NCBI RefSeq assembly: GCF_003550015.1
Contig: NZ_QXEV01000013.1
Coordinates: 1-51,414 of the forward strand
DNA: 51,414 nucleotides
Reading direction: 5' to 3'
Source of the DNA: Anaeroplasma bactoclasticum
Lineage (GTDB): Bacteria; Bacillota_I; Bacilli_A; Acholeplasmatales; Anaeroplasmataceae
Position numbers and translations under genes: made by a program. The notes under the pieces were generated by a model. It did not search any database. It worked only from the letters and a program-made list of their open reading frames with translations, and had not been told where the DNA came from. Shown here in pieces: positions 16,815 to 25,481 of the stretch. The stretch's first letter is position 1. Each line of letters begins with the position of its first letter.

Positions 16815-16922
16815 ATTTGCACTTTTAAATCAATATAGAGTTGCAAAAAATGCACTTTTTAAAATCAAAATAGTGCAAAAAATGCACTTTTATAAGTGTG
16901 AGAAGGTGCAAAATTTAAGCAA
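16815..16922 (-). repeat. Operator iterons upstream of the HTH-MNT gene
   Basis: Three direct repeats begin with TGCACTTTT at 16818, 16851 and 16883, spaced 33 and 32 bp. They are joined by two near-identical dyads, TGCAAAAAATGCA (16842-16854 and 16874-16886, the second extended to GTGCAAAAAATGCAC). A GTGCA half-site follows at 16916. Spacing of three helical turns puts the sites on one face of the helix, as expected for an autoregulatory HTH protein. The remaining stretch to 17040 shows nothing I can name. Confidence 0.7.
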
Positions 16923-17040
16923 TTCTTCTATTTTAGTAATTCAAATATTTCTTTTTTGTTGGGGTTGATTAAATAATTATAGGAATTATCTTTTGAATTA
17001 CTTCTACTGATTTATCCCACTATTTTAATATCTCTAAAAT

Positions 17041-17066
17041 GTAAAAAGGGATGAAGCCATCCCTTT
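17041..17066 (-). terminator. Terminator of the BspA-like lipoprotein gene
   Basis: Stem GGGATG / CATCCC, loop GCTT, then TTTTTAC on the minus strand. Confidence 0.8.
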
Positions 17067-17074
17067 CTATAATC

Positions 17075-18541
17075 TTATTCCTGGTATATCCAGTTTGCAT
17101 TTGTTAATTTTTTATTACCGTCCCCAATATAGATAATGTTATCTGTATATGGACCATTTCCCATATAATGAACGGTTGTAAGATTCGTATCATAGAATGC
17201 ATTTTCAAAAATACCATAGGTATTATCTTTAATAGTGATTTCTTCAAGTCCACTACCCTTGAATAGTTCATTATCAATATATCTTAATGCCTTTGGAAGC
17301 ACAATACTTTTTAAATTTCTACAGTTTTCAAATGCGTTATATTCTATTTTAGATAGATTATTTGGTAAATCTATTTTTTCTATTCCACTACCTTTAAATG
17401 CGTATGGTCCAATATAATTTAGATCCTTAGATATTGTTACATTTAAAAGATTTCTACATCCCATAAATGCACTTTCATTTATCTCTGTAACATTGGATAA
17501 ATCAATTTGACTTATATTTGTATTTTCAAAAGCGGAATGTCCTATTCCAGTAACTGTATTTGATAATGATACATTTGTTAAATTTATGCAGTTTTTAAAT
17601 GTATCATAAGAAATTCCATCGATTTTTGCTTCTATTATTACACTTTCTAGGTATTCACAATCTTCAAAAACACTTGTATCCATGATATTAACGGATTCTG
17701 GAATAGTAATCGTTTTTAAATTGGTATTTTCAAAGACACCATACCTTATTATTTTTAAAGTACTTGGTAATGTAATGCTTGAAATACTAGTATTTTTAAA
17801 TGCTTGTGACTCTATTTCTATACAAGAACTTGGAATATTTACACTAGATAAATTAATGCAATTTTCAAATGTTTCTTGATTAATTATTTTTATCTTATCG
17901 GATAAATGTGCAGTTACTATATTTAGATTATCCTCTAAAGTAGCGGTTAAGAATTTAGAATCATCATGCATAGTAAGAGTAGATATATTGTTTGGTATAT
18001 CCATACAAATTAAATATGGATTTGTTTCATTACCAACGTAGGATAAATCTAAATATTTATTCACATTTAAGGATTCACATTCAGAAAAAACTCTTTTTCC
18101 TACATATTCTATGTCATTTGGAATAATTATGGATTTTAAGCTTGTACAGCCTAAAAAGGCATGATCTTCAATTCTTTTTAAATTCTTAGGTAGCTTTATT
18201 TCTTCTAAGGATTCGCATCCTGCAAATGCACCTCTTTCTATTTCAGTTACACTATCTGGAATAGTTACAGATTTTAAATTTTTACATCGTGCAAATGCCT
18301 CATAACGAATCATCTTTACTCCATCTGGAATAGTAACACTTGTTACTTTATCCGTATCTATCATAAGCTTTTGAGTTATATAAGCATCTCCATATTCATT
18401 TTTTCCAATAATGAATTCACCCATTTCAATTGTTTCATTTGACTTTAACATGGCAAAGGAAAAATTTGAACAGCCAGATAAGCTAATTGTAGTAACCGCT
18501 AAGGATAAAATGGCTATTCCTTTTTTTAATAATTTATTCAT
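17075..18541 (-). CDS. BspA-like leucine-rich-repeat lipoprotein
   Basis: 488 residues. MNKLLKKGIAILSLAVTTIS then LSGC gives a lipobox with Cys24, so the protein is exported and lipid-anchored. From about residue 65 to 455 it consists of LRR_5 (TpLRR/BspA) repeats of about 23 residues with the pattern L-x-x-V-x-I-P-x-x-V-x-x-I-x-x-x-A-F-x-x-C. Homologues bind host or matrix proteins in oral and gut bacteria; binding here is inferred. The upstream region has its own promoter and it is divergent from another lipoprotein gene. Confidence 0.9.
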   Translation of the reverse strand: MNKLLKKGIAILSLAVTTISLSGCSNFSFAMLKSNETIEMGEFIIGKNEYGDAYITQKLMIDTDKVTSVTIPDGVKMIRYEAFARCKNLKSVTIPDSVTEIERGAFAGCESLEEIKLPKNLKRIEDHAFLGCTSLKSIIIPNDIEYVGKRVFSECESLNVNKYLDLSYVGNETNPYLICMDIPNNISTLTMHDDSKFLTATLEDNLNIVTAHLSDKIKIINQETFENCINLSSVNIPSSCIEIESQAFKNTSISSITLPSTLKIIRYGVFENTNLKTITIPESVNIMDTSVFEDCEYLESVIIEAKIDGISYDTFKNCINLTNVSLSNTVTGIGHSAFENTNISQIDLSNVTEINESAFMGCRNLLNVTISKDLNYIGPYAFKGSGIEKIDLPNNLSKIEYNAFENCRNLKSIVLPKALRYIDNELFKGSGLEEITIKDNTYGIFENAFYDTNLTTVHYMGNGPYTDNIIYIGDGNKKLTNANWIYQE

Positions 18542-18574
18542 ATAATCCCTCCCAGATTACAAAATAACGCTTAT

Positions 18575-18603
18575 ATGATAATCCAAATTAGTAAAAAAAG
18601 CAA
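18575..18603 (-). promoter_or_regulatory. Promoter of the BspA-like lipoprotein gene
   Basis: TTGCTT, 17 bp, TATCAT on the minus strand. It is divergent from the promoter at 18617-18645. Confidence 0.5.
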
Positions 18604-18616
18604 ATTACAGCAAAAC

Positions 18617-18645
18617 TTGACAAAAGCGCTGAATGCGTGTAGATT
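18617..18645 (+). promoter_or_regulatory. Promoter of the plus-strand lipoprotein gene
   Basis: TTGACA, 17 bp, TAGATT, 39 bp upstream of the start codon. Confidence 0.7.
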
Positions 18646-18684
18646 ACATAAATAGGAGATTAAACTCTGAGGGGAGAAATAGTT

Positions 18685-19422
18685 ATGAATAAAAAAATAA
18701 TGCTAATTCCTTTAGTAATACTTCCATTTGCATTAACTAGCTGTAATAAAAAAATCGGGGCTAGATCTTATGGGGATTTTCTATATAAAATCGATTCCGA
18801 TACAAATACAGTTTATTTAATGGGATTTACTAAAGAAGGCGAAAAAAAGGATGTCATTGTAGTTCCTACAACAATTGAAAATCGTAAAGTTACAACTATC
18901 GGATATGAACAGCCAAGAGTCTTTGGTAGTCCACTTTATCAAGGCTCATTTTATGGTTCTTATTCTAAGCTTTATATTCATTCACAAGTAAAAAGTATTA
19001 TACGAGAATACTCAGGTCATATTATTTATTCAAGCAAGGATAATTACAATATCTATATGGGTGGAGAAATTAATACAAGTATAAAATCAACGATGTATTT
19101 TCCATTCCAAACATTAAAGAATAATTCTTTGGATAAGGATTTATATAATGTAGGATTTTCTAATTTAGTTTATTACCTAAATGATGGAACAGATAATACC
19201 TTCTTCTCTGATGATATTGATGGTACAAAGGTTGAGGTTATACCTCCAACACCATATAATCCAGGATATACCTTTACTGGGTGGTATAAGGAGCCTGAAT
19301 GTATAAACTTATTTGATTTTGATAATGAAATCTTACCTAAGAAGCAATATGATAGCGAAGGCTTCGTAATAAGAAGTGAAACTAAGCTATATGCTGGATG
19401 GACAGCTACTAAGAGCGCTTAA
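18685..19422 (+). CDS. Lipoprotein with C-terminal Listeria-Bacteroides repeat
   Basis: 245 residues. The signal MNKKIMLIPLVILPFALTSC ends in a lipobox with Cys20. The middle contains a segment like the start of BspA repeats (GFTKEGEKKDVIVVPTTIENRKVTTIG) but no full repeat array. Residues about 190-242 match the Flg_new/InlB B-repeat (YNPGYTFTGWYKEPECINLFDFD ... KLYAGWTA). Such modules are surface-exposed spacers or binding units. AGGGGAG precedes the ATG. It is monocistronic and divergent from the BspA-like gene; a shared role at the surface is inferred from position. Confidence 0.8.
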   Translation: MNKKIMLIPLVILPFALTSCNKKIGARSYGDFLYKIDSDTNTVYLMGFTKEGEKKDVIVVPTTIENRKVTTIGYEQPRVFGSPLYQGSFYGSYSKLYIHSQVKSIIREYSGHIIYSSKDNYNIYMGGEINTSIKSTMYFPFQTLKNNSLDKDLYNVGFSNLVYYLNDGTDNTFFSDDIDGTKVEVIPPTPYNPGYTFTGWYKEPECINLFDFDNEILPKKQYDSEGFVIRSETKLYAGWTATKSA

Positions 19423-19442
19423 TTGCGCTCTTTTTTCTTTTT
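19411..19442 (+). terminator. Terminator of the plus-strand lipoprotein gene
   Basis: Stem AAGAGCGC / GCGCTCTT with loop TTAATT containing the stop codon, then TTTTCTTTTT. Confidence 0.9.
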
Positions 19443-19469
19443 AAAAGAAAAGGGACACCAAAGTGTCCC
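19440..19469 (-). terminator. Terminator of the Ig-like protein / peptide operon
   Basis: Stem GGGACAC / GTGTCCC followed by TTTTCTTTTAAAAAG on the minus strand. Confidence 0.85.
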
Positions 19470-19478
19470 AAAAGGTTA

Positions 19479-19604
19479 TTAGAATATGTTTCCAAAATCT
19501 ACACCTGTATCTCCATTAGTGGAATTGAATGTACCAGATGTAACACAAATGTCTTCTAATTCTAAAACTTCTTCTTCAATAATTGGTTTATTATATTCTT
19601 TCAT
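19479..19604 (-). CDS. 41-residue acidic peptide downstream of the Ig-like surface protein
   Basis: The ORF reads MKEYNKPIIEEEVLELEDIC followed by VTSGTFNSTNGDTGVDFGNI and a final F. It has a very strong ribosome site (GGGAGGGG, 7 bases before the ATG) that begins right at the stop codon of the secreted protein gene, 15 bases from stop to start. It has no signal peptide. The layout is an acidic N-terminal half and a Ser/Thr/Gly/Asn-rich C-terminal half with a single Cys, reminiscent of leader-plus-core peptides and of short M-K-x-Y-x-K-P ORFs that I recall from gut Bacillota. No modification enzyme is encoded nearby, so a RiPP role is speculation. Confidence 0.65.
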   Translation of the reverse strand: MKEYNKPIIEEEVLELEDICVTSGTFNSTNGDTGVDFGNIF

Positions 19605-19618
19605 ATTTATTCCCCTCC

Positions 19619-21301
19619 CTAGGCATAATATGCTAAATATGTTAAAGCGTAGCTTGCAGCCTGTACTGCTTCTTCGCTAGAATGATTAGCTAAATACTCT
19701 TGAGCTAATGACTTAACAGAATATCCATTAACTTCGTTTGTATAGTATTCATGTCCATCTACACTAACATATCCAACTGCAGTAATTACAGTTTCAATGC
19801 TTGTAAGAGGAATGTTGTTAACAGAAACACAAATTCTATATGTATTAGAATCAACTTCTACTGCTTCACAAGCAACACTAGTTGAATTATTTAAACGAAC
19901 ACCAAATGTAACTGTAGTACCTAATTCCTGTAATGAATTATATAATTCCTTAGAGATTGTATAACCAATTCTCATAGTTACCTTATTCTCATTACCATTA
20001 GCATCAGTATATGTTACATCACCATCAGTAGGGATAAAAGTAGCGGGAAGATTTGTGTTTAAATTTTGATGTGCATATGCTTTAATTTGACTATGTGTTG
20101 AATCAGTGTATCCAAAATATCGATTTGTAATTTTATTGTTGATTGATCCATTAGTGGAATCAAATGTCCATAAAAAGTTATCTTCGCTTCCAGAAGGAAT
20201 TGTTGTTTCTTTTGCGATGTTTGTTTTGCTAATACTTCCTAAATAATAATCTCCCATTTTAATATTAAAATATTGATTATCATCACTACTTGGTATAAGT
20301 GTAAATACTACAGAATTAGTTGAAAGATCTGAAGTATTAAAATTACTATCAGAAACTACACAAGGGAAATTATCATAAATGTTTCCAATATAAAATGTAG
20401 TATCGTATGATACTGAAGAAATAGGCTCAAAGGAATGAGCATATTCATAATGGAATGATAATTGTTCTTGTAAATCTAAAGTTCCAAAATCAAGTACTTC
20501 TGTTATTGCTGCTGATACTGAAACTTCACACTCTGCAGTAAGTGAACTATCATATGCTGATGTAGCAGTGATTGTCGCATTGCCCTCAGCTACAGCAGTA
20601 ACTTTACCTGTTGAGTCTACAGTGGCAACTGAATCATCACTTGTAGACCAAGTAACATTGGAATAACGAGTATCAGTTGGTAAAACAGTTGCAACTAGTG
20701 TTTCTGATGTTCCAGCAGTTAAATTCAATGAAGACTTATTAATATTAACACTACTTGGAAGAATATCACTAACATATGTGATTGAAAAGCTTTCGCAATA
20801 TAATGAATTTGCAGTTGCAGCTATTGTAATTACAACATCTTCATTTTCTTTAATAGAATAGTCATTTTTGGTCATTGTTGGGGTAACATCAACGTACTCT
20901 GTTGACCAACTACCATGCCAATTACTAGAACTAAATGTTGATTCCTCAATTGAAGCAATCGTTGTTGAACCTGCAACTACACTTAATGTTCCTGCACCTG
21001 ATGATTTGTTTGATTTCATTGAAAGAGTAATTCCAGTGATAATATATCCATTCCACCCTTTCAAAGTTAGTGTCATGCTATGGTCCTTAGTTAACTGACA
21101 TTTTGAAGTATATGTTGATGCATATACGTATGTTGTGCCAGTTGGAACTGTTCCAGATTGTGAAACCGCTGAAGTGCTAGTAACTGTATAAGTCACTATA
21201 TTATCTGCAGCATAAACTGATGTAGTGCTTGTAAATGCGAATACAAATAATCCAAGCATTACCATTGCGAAAAACGCTATTAATTTTTTTGCTTTTTTCA
21301 T
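19619..21301 (-). CDS. Secreted protein with bacterial Ig-like (Big_2) domain
   Basis: 560 residues. A classic signal peptide (KKAKKLIAFFAMVMLGLFVFAF) ends with VYA-AD near residue 32. Residues about 35-180 form a beta-rich domain. A Big_2 domain follows at about 184-265 (INKSSLNLTAGTSETLVATV, VTWSTSDDSVATVDSTGKVT, ATITATS). The rest (to about 560) is a larger beta-rich region of unknown family, ending ALTYLAYYA. There is no LPxTG, membrane anchor or dockerin, so it is probably released or held non-covalently. AAAGGAG precedes the start. It is followed by a short peptide gene in the same transcript. Confidence 0.8.
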   Translation of the reverse strand: MKKAKKLIAFFAMVMLGLFVFAFTSTTSVYAADNIVTYTVTSTSAVSQSGTVPTGTTYVYASTYTSKCQLTKDHSMTLTLKGWNGYIITGITLSMKSNKSSGAGTLSVVAGSTTIASIEESTFSSSNWHGSWSTEYVDVTPTMTKNDYSIKENEDVVITIAATANSLYCESFSITYVSDILPSSVNINKSSLNLTAGTSETLVATVLPTDTRYSNVTWSTSDDSVATVDSTGKVTAVAEGNATITATSAYDSSLTAECEVSVSAAITEVLDFGTLDLQEQLSFHYEYAHSFEPISSVSYDTTFYIGNIYDNFPCVVSDSNFNTSDLSTNSVVFTLIPSSDDNQYFNIKMGDYYLGSISKTNIAKETTIPSGSEDNFLWTFDSTNGSINNKITNRYFGYTDSTHSQIKAYAHQNLNTNLPATFIPTDGDVTYTDANGNENKVTMRIGYTISKELYNSLQELGTTVTFGVRLNNSTSVACEAVEVDSNTYRICVSVNNIPLTSIETVITAVGYVSVDGHEYYTNEVNGYSVKSLAQEYLANHSSEEAVQAASYALTYLAYYA

Positions 21302-21334
21302 AAAACTATAACTCCTTTTATAAACTCCTTTATT

Positions 21335-21363
21335 ATTTTATAATAACACAGTGTTTAATTCAA
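21335..21363 (-). promoter_or_regulatory. Promoter of the Ig-like protein operon
   Basis: TTGAAT, 17 bp, TAAAAT on the minus strand. The spacer holds the dyad AACACTGTGTT, a possible operator. Confidence 0.6.
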
Positions 21364-21414
21364 TATGATTTAACTCAAAAATGTTGCTTTTTATCACAGT
21401 TGACATAATTGTTA

Positions 21415-21449
21415 TTTCAAAAGAAAAGACGAGCAATTGATTGCTCGTC
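21415..21449 (-). terminator. Terminator of the Rpn-family gene
   Basis: Stem GACGAGCAA / TTGCTCGTC, then TTTTCTTTTG on the minus strand. A near copy lies at 22378-22398. Confidence 0.85.
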
Positions 21450-21470
21450 TAACATGTCTATTAAGTACAA

Positions 21471-22292
21471 TTAATTGTTCTCTAAAACATGCTTAACATA
21501 CTCTAAATCTAAGGATAATGCTTTTGAAATGAAATCTGCGTCAAATCCATTTGAATGCATAGTTTTTATTACTTCAATTTGCTCCTTATTTCTACCTTTT
21601 CGTTCGGCAACTTCTAGTTCAGATATTCTATCTAATTCAGCTTTTCTTCTTGCTTCTCTTAACATAGCTGCTTTTTCAGATTTATCATATTCATTTAACA
21701 TAATCGCTGCCCTCCTTATGGTATCGGATTTGTCGTTAAAGTATGTTTCAACATTTGGTTGTATTAATAACTTTAACGCTCTATCTAATTCCATTTTACC
21801 ATTTTCAGGAATTTTTACAAGTGAGACTCTAAAGATCATAATATTGTCATATTCAGCCATAAGCTCTTTATTATAGAATTTTAAAAGCTGAATATAGTTT
21901 GTGCCTGGAATGTCATAATTATATAAGAATACAACAACTGATTTTCTATTATCGTATCCTTTTTCCTTATAACCATAGCTTGAAGAATGTAATGCTGAGG
22001 CGTAATAGATTGCTCTATTAATATCATATTCATATTCTCCATATTGATTCTTCGTAGAATCCACTATTTCCTTTTGTGCCTCAAAATCGATTCTCATATT
22101 CTTACATACAAGCTTAATATCATAATTAATTGTTTTGTATGTAATAGAATCTCTTTCTTCAGTATTGGTTATTTCAATATCTTCTTCTTTTAGATTTAAA
22201 CCACATATTCCATTTACTAAAACTAATAAATAATCTTTATTATTTTCGAGTAGTTCTTTAAAGTAATAGTCTGTAAGACCTATTTCATGCAT
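21471..22292 (-). CDS. Rpn / PD-(D/E)XK transposase-family nuclease
   Basis: 273 residues from the ATG at 22292 (AAAGGGGG is spaced 8 bases; a GTG 9 bases upstream is less likely). The PD-(D/E)XK core is visible: NYDIKLVCKNMRIDFEAQKE supplies an Asp and a Glu-x-Gln, and RAIYYASALHSSSYGYKEKGYDNRK plus VVVFLYNYDIPG are the usual following motifs of the PDDEXK_2 family. The C-terminal 70 residues are helical (RKAELDRISELEVAERKGRNK ... FISKALSLDLEYVKHVLENN). Rpn proteins promote RecA-independent recombination and are widely multiplied in gut genomes. A truncated copy of its 3' end lies next to it. Confidence 0.85.
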   Translation of the reverse strand: MHEIGLTDYYFKELLENNKDYLLVLVNGICGLNLKEEDIEITNTEERDSITYKTINYDIKLVCKNMRIDFEAQKEIVDSTKNQYGEYEYDINRAIYYASALHSSSYGYKEKGYDNRKSVVVFLYNYDIPGTNYIQLLKFYNKELMAEYDNIMIFRVSLVKIPENGKMELDRALKLLIQPNVETYFNDKSDTIRRAAIMLNEYDKSEKAAMLREARRKAELDRISELEVAERKGRNKEQIEVIKTMHSNGFDADFISKALSLDLEYVKHVLENN

Positions 22293-22359
22293 TGGCTCCA
22301 CCCCCTTTCATTAAATAAATAGGAGGAAAAGACAAAAAAATTAAAAATAATCTTACAAA

Positions 22360-22398
22360 AATTTTAAAAAAAGAAAAGACGAGCATTTTTTGCTCGTC
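22360..22398 (-). terminator. Terminator of the truncated Rpn copy and probably of the his operon
   Basis: Stem GACGAGCA / TGCTCGTC followed by TTTTCTTTTTTTAAAA on the minus strand. No better terminator is seen after hisIE. Confidence 0.8.
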
Positions 22399-22680
22399 TA
22401 ACATGTCCATTAAGTACAATTAATTGTTCTCTAAAACATGCTTAACATACTCTAAATCTAAGGATAAAGCTTTTGAAATGAAATCTGCGTCAAATCCATT
22501 TGAGTGCATAACTTTTATGCTTTCTTCTTTGCCTAGTTCTTTGCCTAGTTCTTTGCCTTCCTCAATACCAAGCTCTTTTCCAAGTTCAATACCTATTCCT
22601 TTGCCTTCTTCAATTCCCTTATTTCTACCTTTTCGTTCGGCAACTTCTAGTTCAGATATTCTATCTAATTCAGCTAGTCT
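22378..22680 (-). repeat. Duplicated 3' segment of the Rpn gene
   Basis: The DNA from the terminator through the last 27 codons, and again the stretch coding AELDRISELEVAERKGRNK, is almost identical to 21428-21648. Between these two blocks the copy carries extra DNA of about 90 bp made of repeated GGCAAAGAACTAGG-like units on the minus strand. The duplication is direct, about 950 bp apart. Confidence 0.85.
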
Positions 22681-22725
22681 TATGGATTCTCTTCGCATTG
22701 CTTTCTTTTCAGCTTCAGTTATCAT
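22420..22725 (-). CDS. Truncated Rpn-family C-terminal paralogue with GKELG repeats
   Basis: 101 residues from the ATG at 22725, with AAAGGGAG spaced 7 bases. It lacks the whole nuclease domain and begins within the helical tail. The tail is identical to that of the full-length neighbour over AELDRISELEVAERKGRNK and over SNGFDADFISKALSLDLEYVKHVLENN. Between them lies a run of short Gly-Lys/Ile-Glu units (GIELGKELGIEEGKELGKEL). It starts 29 bases after hisIE with no promoter in between, so it is probably translated from the his transcript. A stand-alone function is doubtful; it may be a remnant. Confidence 0.65.
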   Translation of the reverse strand: MITEAEKKAMRRESIRLAELDRISELEVAERKGRNKGIEEGKGIGIELGKELGIEEGKELGKELGKEESIKVMHSNGFDADFISKALSLDLEYVKHVLENN

Positions 22726-22754
22726 AATAGCACTCCCTTTCAAATGGATTTATT

Positions 22755-23402
22755 TTAACGCTTCTTTAGTTCTTCAAAGACATCGCTCCAAGAAATCTCT
22801 TTTACGCCCATTTCTACTGTTAAATGATAGATTAAATCAGCAATTTCACCAACAATTGCTTGTTTATCTCCATCTTTACATGCGATGACTGTTTCAGTAG
22901 CTTCTTCTCCTACTTTTTTAAGAATCTTATTTTCGCCTTTTTCAATTAAATAATTAGTATATGAGCCTTCTACTGGATTTTTAATACGATCATTTATTGT
23001 AGCCTCTAAATTGAATAATTCAATATCGGATTTAGAAACCTTAGTACGGTTTACAATGACATCAATATCCTCTTCTAAATCTCTATAGAAGCAAGTTGCA
23101 TGACCTGTATGACAGGAAATGCCACCAACTTGCTCTACTTGGAATAAAAGTGCATCTCCATCACAATCGATAGATAAGCCCTTCATATACTGATAATAGC
23201 CAGAGGTTTCACCCTTAACCCAAAGCTCTCCTCTAGATCTTGACCAATAAGTCATTTGCTTTGTTTCTAATGTTTTTTCTAGGGCTTCTTTATTCATATA
23301 GGCAACCATTCTTACCTTTTTGGCATGGTAATCTTGGATGACACAGCATACAAGACCCTTGTCATCGAATTTTACAGCCTCTAAAATTTCTTTTTTTGTC
23401 AT
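22755..23402 (-). CDS. hisIE: HisIE bifunctional cyclohydrolase/pyrophosphohydrolase
   Basis: 215 residues. The N-terminal half is HisI ([55 protein letters not shown] with metal-binding Cys and His). The C-terminal half from about 118 is HisE ([31 protein letters not shown]). It performs the second and third steps of histidine synthesis, PR-ATP to PR-AMP to ProFAR. It overlaps hisF by 4 bases and is the last biosynthetic gene of the operon. Confidence 0.97.
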   Translation of the reverse strand: MTKKEILEAVKFDDKGLVCCVIQDYHAKKVRMVAYMNKEALEKTLETKQMTYWSRSRGELWVKGETSGYYQYMKGLSIDCDGDALLFQVEQVGGISCHTGHATCFYRDLEEDIDVIVNRTKVSKSDIELFNLEATINDRIKNPVEGSYTNYLIEKGENKILKKVGEEATETVIACKDGDKQAIVGEIADLIYHLTVEMGVKEISWSDVFEELKKR

Positions 23403-24154
23403 AGTCTTACATTGACTCCTTTACTTCTTAAATATTCCTTTAAATCCTTAATTTCAAGCTCTTTATAATGGAATAGACTTGCAGCCAAGGCTGCATCGGC
23501 AAAGCCTTTCGTAAATACATCATAAAAATCTTCCTTAGATCCTGCACCACCGGATGCAATGACTGGAATATTAACTGCACTTGAAACAAGGAAAGTTAAA
23601 TTTAGCTCGAAGCCTTTTTTTGTGCCATCGGCATCCATTGATGTAAGTAGGATTTCACCTGCACCTAAGGATTCAACTTCCTTGGCCCATTTAATTGCAT
23701 CTAGTCCTGTTGCAGTTCTTCCACCATGGATATAAACCTCATAGAACTTGCCATTCCATTTGGCGTCAATTGCGACAACGATACACTGGTTGCCATATTT
23801 TTTTGCACCCTCACGGATTAATTCTTTATTGGTTACTGCAGTAGAATTAATAGATACCTTATCAGCTCCTGCCATTAAGATATTATGGATATCCTCTAAA
23901 GTTCTAATTCCTCCACCTACAGTAAGTGGAATAAAGACTTTTTCTGCAGTTTTCTTTACGACATCTAAAATGATACCACGCTTTTCATAGGATGCAGTTA
24001 TATCTAAAAATACAACCTCATCCGCACCAAGCCTAGAGTAGCCTTCTGCAATTTCTACAGGATCACCTGCATCTACTAAATTTATGAAGTTTACGCCTTT
24101 TACTACTCTTCCTTCCTTTATATCTAAGCAAGGGATTATTCTTTTACAAAGCAT
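23399..24154 (-). CDS. hisF: Imidazole glycerol phosphate synthase, cyclase subunit HisF
   Basis: 251 residues, a beta/alpha barrel with catalytic Asp11 ([13 protein letters not shown]) and Asp130 (VVAIDAKW), and phosphate sites GGGIRT and IASGGAGS. With HisH it converts PRFAR and ammonia to imidazole glycerol phosphate and AICAR. The gene starts 2 bases after hisA and overlaps hisIE. Confidence 0.98.
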   Translation of the reverse strand: MLCKRIIPCLDIKEGRVVKGVNFINLVDAGDPVEIAEGYSRLGADEVVFLDITASYEKRGIILDVVKKTAEKVFIPLTVGGGIRTLEDIHNILMAGADKVSINSTAVTNKELIREGAKKYGNQCIVVAIDAKWNGKFYEVYIHGGRTATGLDAIKWAKEVESLGAGEILLTSMDADGTKKGFELNLTFLVSSAVNIPVIASGGAGSKEDFYDVFTKGFADAALAASLFHYKELEIKDLKEYLRSKGVNVRL

Positions 24155-24156
24155 AA

Positions 24157-24870
24157 TTATACCTCATATTCTTCTATAGCTTTTTTTAAATCTATAGCAC
24201 CAGAATATATAGATTTACCTAAAATGATACCAAAAGAGCCAATCTCTTTAGCATTTTTAATATCATTCATAGATTTAGCTCCACCAGAGGCTACAATATC
24301 TAAGCCAGTAGAATCTATCATTTTCTTTGTTTGTGCTACATTAATACCTTCTAAGGTTCCATCTTTAGCAATATCAGTAAATATTATAGTTTTAATGCCT
24401 AAAGCTTTAAGCTTTAAGGCAAAATCAACTGCATCAATATCTGTAGTATCTAACCATCCATGAGTAGATACCTTCATATTTTTACAATCAATTCCAATAA
24501 CTATTTTTTCAGGACCAAATTTATCTATTGCTTCCTTTACAAAATCTAAATTTAAGGCAATAGAACCTAAGATAACTCTTTTTACACCAATATTTAATAA
24601 TTCTTCTATTTGAGCAAGTGTTCTAATACCTCCACCAAGTTCACAATCGATATTGGCATTTTTAATAATTGCTTTAACAGCTTCTAAGTTTAAAGAATGT
24701 CCTTCCTTAGCTCCATCTAGATCCACTAAATGTAAAAATTTAGCACCAGCTTCTTTCCACTTTAAAGCAACCTCCACAGGATCTCCATAACCAGTTACTT
24801 GGTTATAATCTCCTTTATATAGACGGACAGCCTGTCCATCATGTAAATCTATTGCAGGATATATTCTCAT
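24157..24870 (-). CDS. hisA: ProFAR isomerase HisA
   Basis: 237 residues from the ATG at 24870, which overlaps the hisH stop as ATGA. A TTG two codons upstream is less likely. It is a beta/alpha barrel with Asp8 (YPAIDLHDG) and Asp128 (IGIDCKN) in the expected catalytic positions, and phosphate loops GGGIRT and VASGGAKS. It isomerises ProFAR to PRFAR, the step before HisFH. Confidence 0.97.
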   Translation of the reverse strand: MRIYPAIDLHDGQAVRLYKGDYNQVTGYGDPVEVALKWKEAGAKFLHLVDLDGAKEGHSLNLEAVKAIIKNANIDCELGGGIRTLAQIEELLNIGVKRVILGSIALNLDFVKEAIDKFGPEKIVIGIDCKNMKVSTHGWLDTTDIDAVDFALKLKALGIKTIIFTDIAKDGTLEGINVAQTKKMIDSTGLDIVASGGAKSMNDIKNAKEIGSFGIILGKSIYSGAIDLKKAIEEYEV

Positions 24871-25481
24871 AGGCAACAGAAATTCTTTAATATAGCAAGA
24901 CCAACCTCACCACTTTTTTCAGGGTGAAACTGAGTTGCATAAAGATTTCCCTTTCTTACGGCACTAGCATATGTAATGCCGGCATATTCTGTAGTTGCAA
25001 TGACATCTTCCTTATCTGGATTATCTAAATAATAAGAATGTACAAAGTACACTTCCTTATTATCTAGTCCATTTAATAGCTTATTGTCATTCATAACCTT
25101 AATTTGATTCCAACCAATTTGAGGAATCTTATAAGTTATATTATCTTTTTCTTGAGGAAATTTAACAATTCTACCCTTAAGTAATCCAAGTCCCTTATGG
25201 ATACCATATTCTTCAGATTCTTCAAATAATAATTGCATACCAACACATATACCTAAAATAGGTGTATTTTTCTTTATTAGTTCATTTACTACTTCTATAA
25301 ATCCATAGGATTTAAATGTTTCTATGGCATCATTAAATGCTCCAACTCCAGGTAAGATTACTTTATCAGAAGATAATATTACTTCCTTATCTGATGTAAT
25401 AATAGAATCAAAACCTAAGTAATCTAGTGCATTTTTAACACTACCTAGATTTCCTATTCCATAATTCATTATAGCAATCAT
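24867..25481 (-). CDS. hisH: Imidazole glycerol phosphate synthase, glutaminase subunit HisH
   Basis: 204 residues, a class I glutamine amidotransferase. The nucleophile is Cys79 in LGICVGMQLLFE, with His186 and Glu188 in QFHPEKSGE. It supplies ammonia to HisF. The start shares a base with the hisB stop, and the end overlaps hisA by 4 bases. Confidence 0.97.
   Translation of the reverse strand: MIAIMNYGIGNLGSVKNALDYLGFDSIITSDKEVILSSDKVILPGVGAFNDAIETFKSYGFIEVVNELIKKNTPILGICVGMQLLFEESEEYGIHKGLGLLKGRIVKFPQEKDNITYKIPQIGWNQIKVMNDNKLLNGLDNKEVYFVHSYYLDNPDKEDVIATTEYAGITYASAVRKGNLYATQFHPEKSGEVGLAILKNFCCL

Noticed and set aside
22424-22888. A plus-strand 154-codon ORF rich in SLPSSLPSS repeats
   Set aside because: It is the antisense of the Gly-Lys-Glu repeat tract and crosses into hisIE; no ribosome site or promoter fits.
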